DNA of 64,000 nt from Leuctra nigra. Taxonomy: Eukaryota; Arthropoda; Insecta; Plecoptera; Leuctridae. Location: positions 21,731,705 to 21,795,704 of the forward strand of contig OW203769.1 of assembly GCA_934045905.1 (NCBI GenBank), read 5' to 3'. The notes below the pieces were generated by a model that was not told the DNA's origin, searched no databases, and was given only the letters and a program-made list of their open reading frames with translations. Both the position numbers and the translations under genes were made by a program. Shown here one piece after another: positions 39,421-49,500 of this stretch; within the stretch, counting starts at the first letter, position 1; every line of letters begins with the position of its first letter.

Positions 39421-40189
39421 CAGTGTTTTTCCAGATAACAAAAAAAATTATCTAGATAAAGATAAGATAACTCAGTTTTTTTGTTATCTAGATAAGATAA
39501 TAGATAATTTTTTAAGACTTTATCTAGATAAGATAATAGATAACTCTCAGTTATCTAGATAATAGATAAGATAATTTTAATAGAGGAGTTTTAGGGAAAA
39601 TGCTTGAATTTTGTGAGGCTATTGAGTTCACTAATCAACGTGCTTATTTCAAAAGGACTAGCCTGTATTGTGCTTTTAAACAGAGTCTAATAACTCTATA
39701 GGAAAGGCAGAATTCATTTCAATAGGCCCAACTTTCAATACTCTGCTAAATTTTAAACAGACGATTAGAAATATAATGTCATGGCAACAACCAATGACAT
39801 TTCTTCAATGATCACTAGTGTTAACGTATTTAACAGAGTATTGAAAGACCGATACCCTTGTTGTAATCCAGATTCAAGACAAGTATACTTTGAAAAAACA
39901 TGTTGTTTTACGTTACATCTGGGAATGAGGGCGTTCGATTTGAATAAATCGCGGGATAATATTTAATATAAAATATTTTTTTTAGACACTGTGTAGTCAA
40001 TTTGGCTGAAAAGCAATATTAAATTATTGTTATCTATTATCTGGGATTTAGATAATAGATAACAGATGTATTTATCTAGATAAGATAATAGATAAATGAT
40101 GAAATATTGATCTAGATAAGATAATAGATAACAGAAAGTTATCTAGATGAGTTATCTAGATAACTTTATCTAGATAAGGAAAAACACTG
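39421..40189. mobile_element. non-autonomous hAT-type element (769 bp)
   Basis: The termini CAGTGTTTTTCC and GGAAAAACACTG are perfect inverted repeats flanked by an exact 8-bp duplication. A CAG-starting terminus with an 8-bp target duplication is the hAT superfamily signature. Both subterminal regions are arrays of the palindrome TTATCTAGATAA, about nine ATCTAGAT cores in all, with adjoining GATAAGATAA. An inner inverted pair (CAATACTCTGCTAAAT and ATTTAACAGAGTATTG) lies at about 39735-39850, and a diverged relative of that inner part lies at about 59975-60035. No transposase ORF is present, so movement would need one in trans. Confidence 0.9.
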
Positions 40190-40554
40190 CCCCCCTCCCA
40201 CCACCACCACCACCCTGCACGTGGGGGTGTTGTGGAGGACGCGGTGGAATATCATAACACCGAGCTAATAGCAATTACACGCTGGTCCCTTGCTAACCAG
40301 ACATGATGCAGTCGGAACAGAGAAATGATTATTGATATCTTATTGGGTGTATTTGCTTTTAAAATCACTGAATAATTATTTTAAAAAATTCACTAGCCCC
40401 ACAAAGCTAAAAAATGGCTTGACTGCTTGGCAGATCGCAAAAAACGCATTCTATATTTATACAGAAATACAAATTAAAGATTTTGGATATCCTCAAATCA
40501 CTAAGTAATAACGAGAAAATCAATCACTTTGCATTGTGATGAATATTAACTAGG

Positions 40555-40605
40555 AAAACGCTCTGAGTAACGCGTTGATGAGCGAGCACGGATACGCGCA
40601 ACACC
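40555..40605 (-). repeat. short interspersed motif (ACGCGTT-containing)
   Basis: AGGAAAACGCTCTGAGTAAC then GCGTTGATGAGCGAGC is the reverse complement of about 23398-23440 and closely related to 7840-7880. Confidence 0.6.
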
Positions 40606-40639
40606 TCGAACCGAAATTATGTTTATCGAAATGGCCTTA

Positions 40640-41400
40640 AAAGCCAATAATTCTTGAATTTCGTCACAGACTTGTATGAAAATCTCCAACAATTCCTAAA
40701 ATATTGGTTCCAATAACCACGCAAAGTTTTAAGTTGATCGATTGAACCTTTATGATTGAACGATTCCTTGTTAATTTCCAAAAATCACAGGATATCGTTC
40801 AAAAAAATTTTAAATGGTCATATCAGTTTCATAATACGTTTGAAAGTTTCTGCTCTAACAACCTTGAAATCGAAGATTCCGTGAAATATGAAATTCGAGA
40901 AATATGATAGCCAACACGCAAAATATCCGTAAACTGTCGATAACTTTTGAATTTAAACCCAGTTTATAGTCTGAAAATTGTCAAAAATACAGATAATGTT
41001 GGACCCGATGACCATGCAAAATTTTAAGTTGATCGGTCAAACGGTTCTGGTTTAAATTTCAAAAAGCACATGAAATATTTTTTTAAATTTTAACCAATAG
41101 GAGGATTTGGCTGAAAATTTGTAAAATAAGAGACAATGTTGGTCCTAATGGCCATGCAAAATATAAGGTCGATCACATTTGTCGAAGTCCATTTTCATTT
41201 TTCAGCCCCTCAGGAGATGTTTATTTAAATTTCAACCAATGAATGGATTTCAAAAAAATTAGGGTCTGCAAACAGAGAAGGTTGGTTTTACATGTGTGCA
41301 AAATTTCAGATCGATCGGTGAAACGGTGCGACCTGTGTATCGGCTATTAGCAGCCAAAAACAAAAAAAAAAGAAAGAAAAAAAAAAAAAAAAAAAAACAG
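40640..41400 (+). repeat. degenerate ~140-bp repeat with A-rich end
   Basis: The motif CATGCAAAATTTTAAGTTGA followed by TCGGTCAAACGG recurs in diverged form near 40715, 41010, 41148 and 41293. The block ends in an A-rich tract (41358-41397). A further copy of the motif lies at about 61083-61115 inside an intron of the minus-strand coiled-coil gene. This is probably a retroposon-derived array; its class is unknown. Confidence 0.55.
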
Positions 41401-43744
41401 AGGTCCGTGCCAAAAGAGCCAAAAGGAGACGCTCGCTTCGCTCGCTCAAAAAGTCATACATTTGAAAACGAGACAACCAACAAGATCTCAAAACTCTTGA
41501 ACGACTCTTGCAAACCCATGGTTTTGAAACGATTTTCAGTCTTATATTTTACTTTTGTAGTAACTAGTAAGTAAGCAGATAAGAAGGGAAATAGAGCACA
41601 AAACATTAACCCATTTGCATACATATTTTTGCATTTTTTAACTTTGAAATTGACAAAAAAATCGATTAGTTGAGGATTTTACCAAACGCTGACACAGCTG
41701 GCGCATCCCCGAAAATATTTGTGTGGACTCTCAATGAGAAATTATTTCTAAATAAAATTATTTCTAAATTTCTAAATGGCTTTTATGGGACTTATTGTCA
41801 ATGAAAACATAATCGTCAATATCTCCGTTCTCCGTTTTCTAATCCAGTTCGATGCTAATCTCAGTCAGCAAGTCCAACTGTAATCAAAACTGCTTCTGAA
41901 AACTAAAACTATTCTAAATCTCGATCTCGATGGAATGAAAGGCCACGAATGCGCCTGATATGATGTGTACAATGGCAGTCGGTCAGCTCGCCCTGGGAGT
42001 GTATTGCGAAGAGCAAGAGCAGCTGACCTCCACCCCAAAGATACTCCACCCTCACTGCCATCGAGACTCCACGGGCTGCTTCCTTGGCAACAGGAAGCCG
42101 TGATATTATTACGACTGATTAACTTGCTTCTCGAATGTCGGGAAGCAACAAAAAATACAGTTCAAAACACAGATCAGGAGGACCAGAGAGGAGGGGGAGG
42201 GAATTAGTGGTGAAATGGAAGGTTTTGCGGAGTGGCGTGCGCTGCGGTTATATATTGGCACGATGCCAATATACCTTGAGGCGATTTAACATGTGTTGGC
42301 ATTGGGCCAAGTTATCACCGTTGCAAATGGGTACACTTGGCCAAAATAAAAATGATCGGTGATCAAATGTGAATGACTGCTGGTCATGTTTCATAACAAT
42401 CAATGATTTGTATTATCATTGAAATGAGAGGTCATCTACTTGAGTGAGACAAGGGGATCGCTTGGGCTGACTTCTGATCTTGCGATCTAATATTTTCCAG
42501 TCAATCAGATTTGTTGAGCGATCATTTTTAGTTGTACCTACCTACATTTCTTTATGTTAATACATGAAATAAGTTGGAGACCAAAGTTTTAAATGTAGGG
42601 AAGTCTCATGAAATTTTATTCCAGTTAATTTGTAAATATCAACATAAATAATAATGATAAACACACTTATCGTCAGTGAAATTTAAAATTTTCATTAATA
42701 AAAAACAAATTCAAATGTCATTAGATATTTTGGCGGGAAAAACGGCAGGCAACGAAAATCAGAATTGTGATGTCATTTCCAAGCCTCCAACAATGTGTTA
42801 CCATGGTGATTTCTTTGTTGTCATGGCAATATAGCTAATTATGATGTCACTGTCAATTTTCCTGTTTTAAAATTGTAAGAAATCTATCAATCTTTGTTAG
42901 TTAATTCCTTGAAAACTATTCATCTCACAACAAAAATAATACCAAATCTGTGTTGAGCAACATCTCAACTTTCATAAAATAACTATTATTCTGAAATCTA
43001 ATTCTAATGAAACTTCCATAGGGTTTTTTAATTATTGAATTTTCACACACTTATCTTAAAACCTTGATTCTTCTAGAACATTGACCGTGTAATGTAATAC
43101 ATGTCCATAAAAAAGGTATACGATATGACTTTATGCAGAATTTCGCCGAGAAAAATCACGTTTTATTTGTCAACAATCAACTAGCTCGAGGCGCCATCGC
43201 CTGACCCTATCGATTTAATCCCCCCCTACCGGTCCATCACAGCATCAACCCAAGGGGAGAGATCTAGCACCCCATGAGTCATCACCGTTATCAGTCCATC
43301 AACCAATCAGAGTCGTTCTAACTGTCCGTCAGCCAATCACGACATGGCTAGAGATGAGGGTGCTGTTTTTTTCTTTAACGACGGATATATGTTTTATGTA
43401 TGCGGGGGTGCGAAAGTGTTTTATATAGGAGGGGTTGTTTTTCGTTGGGGTTGGGGTGAGCACAAATGTGTGAGCACAAATGTGTGAGCTTCAAAACTAC
43501 TTTCTGGCTGCGATTTTCGTAACATGGCGATGTCGAAATGTACGACATGAAAAGATGCACTGCTGCACTACTTTACTTTGTTTAAAATTATTCATTTATA
43601 TGAGAAATGCGTACAATTTTATTAAGATGTGTCCAGATCATTTGTCCAGATTGATTTACTATAAAGTGGAATAAATGACATTTGGTACACATCACAGTAT
43701 GATATAATGTTGAGAACTTGAGAAGATATAATTTTAATGTTGTG
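41401..43744. other. intergenic, no gene recognised
   Basis: I see nothing beyond short ORFs and scattered repeat fragments. A locally GC-rich block at 41965-42215 has no recognisable coding signal. Confidence 0.45.
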
Positions 43745-44240
43745 ATGTCACAGAGCAAGTTGGCTCAGGCAGTAACGTTCTGGACTTGCTACCCCCAGGT
43801 CCAGGGGCCAGATCTATCTTTCGTATTATCTTTCATTTAACATGGTGTTTTTGGTATTAAATCAAAAGATAATACGTATTAGCAGATAATAGTACTATCT
43901 TTTGATTTAATACCAAAAACACCATGTTAAATGAAAGATAATACGAAAGATAGTACGTAGTAGGAGATAATACTTTTTGCGAATCTGGCCCCAGGGTTCT
44001 ATTCGCGTGGTCAATTACATCCTAACTGAGGTATTTACGTATATTTACTTACTCCGCCCAAAGCAAATGGTGAGAATATTCCCAACTAATAGGCCGCGAC
44101 CGCCTCCTTCCCACCATTCATCGTCGTCTCCCAATCATCATCGTCATCATCATCGTCATCGTCATCATCATCATCCATTGCCATGAGCATTGAATTCCAT
44201 GAGCCTAGTGGCAGAACAGTACGACGTTAAACAGTATACT
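43745..44240 (+). mobile_element. SINE interrupted by a nested foldback element
   Basis: The tRNA-like head (TTGGCTCAGGCAGTAACGTT, GGACTTGCTACCCCCAGG) stops at 43803 and resumes at 43993 with the B box (AGGGTTCTATTCGCG). It continues through AACTAATAGGCCGCGACCGC, a CATCAT microsatellite and the family tail CAGAACAGTACGACGTTAAA. The closest head is at 53660, where the A- and B-box parts are contiguous. Confidence 0.65.
43804..43992. mobile_element. foldback MITE with GGGGCCAGAT termini, inside the SINE
   Basis: The left arm (GGGGCCAGATCTATCTTTCG through GGTGTTTTTGGTATTAAATC) is almost perfectly complementary to the right arm ending ATCTGGCCCC. The central loop is short. It interrupts the SINE between its A- and B-box parts, so it inserted later. 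No clear target duplication was resolved. Confidence 0.8.
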
Positions 44241-46260
44241 AAAACATTGTGGTCGTAGAACTTCATTAAAAATAATATGTCAACTTTTAAAAAGCAACAT
44301 GTTATCTTTGTCCATTGCAAACATAACCAATTTTACACTCTTAGCACTTTATTTTACATTATATACAAATTGTCAGCTTTGAAATTGTATCAGAGTATAT
44401 CCAGCCTCTTTACTATGAAATACCAACCCCTAATTTACCCTCAGATTGATCTGTCAACCCAGATAATGTTCAACAACCCCTAATAAAGTTACCTTTTAAC
44501 TTAGATACCAACGTAACAAAAAACACACGTGATCCCCAATAAAAATAGGGGATGTTTCTTTTAAAGCGAGAAAAAATCACCCTAATCCATTGTAAACCCA
44601 AAGAAGTTTTTTCATATAGAAATAATCAAATGCTATTCAAAGCTCCCTACATCTTTAGAGCTGTTCAAAAAACTCCCCTAAAGAGATTTTTTTTGTAAAC
44701 TTCACTGAGTATTTAACCTGGGGTTAATATGTTAACGCGGTTTAAGGATCTGTTATTATTAATATTATAAAGAGGGGTTGGTGGAAAGTATCAGGTGGTA
44801 TTTTGTAGAGGGGATGGTTTTTTGTTGAGAGGGCTTGAACGTAATGCGCGAAGAAGTGTGTGTAGGGTTGTGTTTTTAAGAGGGGTGGGTTATTTTTTCA
44901 GATTCAGAAAGGAATCAGGTGTTTTAGGGGCGAGGAAGCGGATATATTTTTACATTGTGTGTAATTTGTTAGGGGTTGACTTCCTGACATTATGATCTTT
45001 CACATTGGAGCTTTTTTGTTGCCGGAAATAAAAAAAATAATCTCGGAGTGATTTGTTTTAGTTTTAAATGGCAGTATTTTACTGTAATATGTCATAGTTT
45101 TTCCCATGAGAACCTTGACTATAGCAAATATGTGAGGATGGCAACAGGCAAAAGCATTACCAAAAGCACTACAAAATCAATTATACAAACACATTACAAA
45201 AATGAATCATCATAAGATTTTTTTTTAAATTTAAATTTGTATGATCTCAGTAGTAAATAAAGTAAGTGCCACTGTCAAGAGAGAATGAATAGATATACAC
45301 AGAAAATGCTTCATTACTTGGGGTATTGATGCGTTCTTTCCAAAATTCCACGTAATGCAAAAAGCTCAACCAGACACGTTTTCCTGACTTTACGTCCACA
45401 AGACTTATAACTCTCTGACTTGGACTTTGTGACAACTTTAAATTTGCAAAAACGCCACTCTAGTCAAGAAATGAAACCCTTTTATGTTGATTTCATTCCC
45501 ATCAATGTATTATTAATTACTCTATGCCATCGTGCTCTATATAGCAACAGCAAGTTCTCGTGTTATTTTTCTAAGTCCTTTGCATTTTGAGTATTCCTAT
45601 ATTTTGCTGCCCCATTGGCCATATTATTATATTATTATTTATTGTAATTTTCTTGCCGAAGCAAGATGGCCAGGGCCATATTACAGGTCGGATCATCAAG
45701 TCGAAATGACACCACATGGAGGATATTTGTTCAGGTTTTTTAGCGCCACGCCACATCCGGGTCCATTTTTCAGTTTTTACAAGTTTTTAAAACTCATGTT
45801 ATTTAGAGGTGAAGATTGAAAAGGCAAATAGATTCGTGTCCCTAAAGATATCTTGACAAAAACAAACTTCACATTATAACACATTATATAATGTGTTATA
45901 GTTTAGTTTCTAATGAAACTATAAGTAATTATTTAGTGGTATCTAATGTTTATTTAGTTCAGTATGATGTTGATTAGCATGATTTAATGAATTTATCATT
46001 CTACTAAATGTCACTTAAAACGTTCGAAAATTCAAATTTGAATTAGTCAAGATGACACTAATTCCAATTCGATCACCGCCTTCTAGCTATGCATTCAAGC
46101 TAGCAAATGTCAAAATCAAGATGTCTGCAGATTGTTGATAGAACATCGTTTGTTTTCTTTCACAAGCAGTAAGATTGAAAAGTATTTTCAGCTTACCGAT
46201 TGACTTTATAACAAATATCTCTATAGATAATCAACATTGTGTTTTACTAGAATATTTGCT
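44241..46260. other. intergenic upstream of coiled-coil gene
   Basis: No other gene is seen. A perfect 26-bp palindrome with ATAACACATTATAT as its half-core lies at 45875-45900. Any promoter of the downstream gene should lie in the last few hundred bases, but I see no distinctive core element. Confidence 0.45.
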
Positions 46261-46550
46261 ATGTCTTTGGAAGAAGAGTGCGGTAAACAATTGAATCCTC
46301 CTTGTGAGACAAAAGGTGCTGGTGATGTGACAGCTAGCCAGCGCATTGCTGAGCAGCAAGGGATCTTCAAGACGCCAACAAGGCCGGTGTCAAAAGCGTC
46401 TGGTAGACTGGTGAAGGCGGGAAGCGAGCAGAACTTGAGTGGTAACAGGAGACAGGGAACGCCGAGGCCGAAGAGATCTTCTTCTCTGGATGACGAGGCT
46501 AGTCCAAGACGGCAGGCGAATGTCGAGCGCAAACTAAATCAAAGGAAGAG
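46261..46550 (+). CDS. coiled-coil gene exon 1
   Basis: The ATG at 46261 begins MSLEEECGKQ; open frame upstream has no ATG. The donor GGAAGAG|GTAAAT is in phase 2. It encodes the basic, Ser-rich N-terminal region. Confidence 0.72.
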
Positions 46551-49500
46551 GTAAATGCTACTAACATTACTAATTTACTAAGTTCTGCCATGACGATGAA
46601 GAGGTACTCGTTTACCCTGCCAAATCTACCACAAACATGCCAAAACCTACCACTTTCTACACATCATCCCGATGAGGTGTAGTTTGTGGCAGTTTGCGGC
46701 AGGTTTTGTCAGGACCTAATAATATCTAATGAATGATTACATGAGTTTCTATATCTTGTGTCTTCACTTTCTCATCCTGTAGGTTATTATTTTTACAACA
46801 AGGAAGTGTCTATCCTACTACTACTAGTGTACCTACCTACTCCTACAGGCTCTCTAGCTAGTCCTAACTTCCAAAACACCATTTTAAAGTTTGGCTGATA
46901 TTCACTGAGAGAAATTTCATGCGAAACTTACGCTGGAACAGCGTAAGAGTCTCATTGAACTAGACACAGGGATTTAATTTCACAAAAATAGCGAAAAGGG
47001 TTTCGCAGACTTCTACCGCAATATTTGTACTAGGCCAGTGAAATTTGTTTCACATATTTAGTGTAATTGTTTCCCTGTCTAAATATGCAACTTTAGTGAT
47101 ACAGTTTCGCTGGATTATAGCGAAATTTTTCGCAGGCCCCAATATAACACGTAAGAAAAAAACATAGCAAATATTGCGCTGGATTAGCGATTATTTTTCG
47201 CTAAGCTATACCAATGTTAAATTTTATTATTAAAAAATTTAAAAGTTATTTGACGATTACTTCACAGGATTTACTTACAACTACAATCTGAGTACATATT
47301 CACAGAGATGATTACATTTGTGACTAGAATCTGAACTTAAAACGCACTTTGATTAGTTGAGATTCGGGCGTGATTCGAACCCGGGTCGGCAGATTTCGAA
47401 GACAGCGTGTAGACCAACTGGCTGTGCGGACGGGTGATGGTAGAAGCGGTCACAATCGTACAAGAACGATGCGAGGAGTTAGCGAAATATTTACTGACGC
47501 TAGATTCAAAATGTTAAAATGTTACACTGGTTTAGTGTAAGTATTCTACTAAACGATCGATCACGTTTGCCGCTGCGAAAACATTTCGCAAATCTAGTAA
47601 AATTAAATCGCAAGACCCGAATAGTGAAAAGTCCTTCGTTATTCCTGCTAAATTTGTTGCTAAAACAATGAAAATTTTCGTTAAACGCAGCATAATGTTT
47701 TTAGCGTAAATAATTTCACAGCTTTTAAGAAAATAGTTACACAAAATTTGCGTAAATATTTCACTAAAAGAACGATTATTTGTCACATGAAACATTTCGC
47801 AACACTAGTGAAATTAAATCGCAAGACCCAATTAGTTCGGTTTGTGAAACTGATTTCGCTAATCCAGCGAAACGTGGTTGCTAAAACAAGTGTAAACTTC
47901 GCCAAAACCAGCGAAATATTTTCAGCGTAAATAATTTCACATTTATTTCTCTCAGTGTTGGAGTAAGATTGGTCTGCAGACTTCAAGCGTAATAACTTTG
48001 TTTATACCTAATTAAAGTCACAAATAATGTCATAGTCGGTTACTTTCAACATTATTTAAAGACTAAAATTATAAAGAACATTATATTTGGAGTTTTAGTT
48101 AATAGTTTCGCTGGCCTGACCACTACCCTCCCTGCCCTCTCCCCCCAGGACTCCCGCCCGCCAGCCCATGGCCACCTCCCCCTCCAGAGAGGCTCTGGCC
48201 GCGCGTCGCATCTGCCAGGCCATGGTCCTCAACTCCTACCGCCGTCAGCGCCGCGAGCTGCAGCGCCTCCAGGACGAGCACCAGGTCGCCGTCAACCAGG
48301 AGGCGGTGCTGTCGAGGAAGGCGGAGACGCTGCGCACCCTCCGCGACGACGAGCACGAGCACCTCCTGGCCGCCGGGACGGAGTTGGAGAAGCTCAACCT
48401 CGTCCTCCAGGAGAGTCTGGAGGACAAGGACGATCTGCTGCGAGTGAGTTGTCCTTTCCGTACAAGAGTTCACTAATAGCGTTTGTTACGAGTCTAAATA
48501 GACTTGAAACTAATTCGGACACAATCTTTCTTGACTATAGCTATTTTTATATTTTTTAACATTGCTGTCAGTAAGTTTTGAATATTGTTGCGTCACATGG
48601 GCTAATTGTAACTTTAACGCAAATTGCATTCCATTGAAAATAGCGCGGGTATGTGTTCAATCCTAACTCAAAATTCCATAAAATTTCAATTATACTTCAC
48701 TTTCACTTCATTGCTATGGTAGTTGCATCACCGTAGTTATTATTATTATTATTATTATTATAATTATTAAGTCTATATTCTCAACAGAGCCAGGCTCCAC
48801 TAGTGAGAATGTAATATAGAGAAGGGAGGAGAGGAAACCCGGTACCGTCATGTAGCCTACTCCTGACGAAAGATACCAAGGGGACCAACGGCTTAACGTC
48901 CCTTCCGAAGGACGGTGTAACATTCACAGCACGAGCCTCCACAACCCGCGCCGTCGAGAGACTGATAACAGGTGGAGGGAGGTCGTCACACTGACCCCCA
49001 AACAGTTGCTACATAGCAACTACGGTGATGCTGATACCATATGGTATCAGCAGATTAATATTGTTTATTTTGTTGGGGGACAGGCAATTTTTAAATAGCT
49101 TCATCGCATTTTAAATACGTGAAAGAAAGTAAAAAGAAATACAGAAATAGTATCAAATAAAATATTGATATTATATATCAAAAAATATCTGAAAGATAAT
49201 ATCTGAAAGCATCTGTCTCCCAGTTACATTTAGTCAGCTGTGACGTCAATGAGATTGCCATGTACTTCAGTTTCATAGTGAATCGATGTTGTTTAGTGTT
49301 GAACTTTCAAAAGATCAGAAGTCAGCGAAATGCTCGCACCCGCGTTGTTCCAACAGCTCTTGAATTGTTCTCTTCCCCAGCAGAGTTGTCCCGCGTTGTT
49401 TAACAGCTCTTGCATTGTTCTCTTCCCCGCAGCAGAGTTGTCCCGCGTTGTTCCAACAGCCCTTGCATTGTTCTTGCAGCAGCAGAGTTCTTCCGCGTTG

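Noticed and set aside
48768..49008. possible conserved non-coding RNA containing GGACCAACGGCTTAACG
   Set aside because: It looks like part of a dispersed repeat; no RNA structure or family could be supported.
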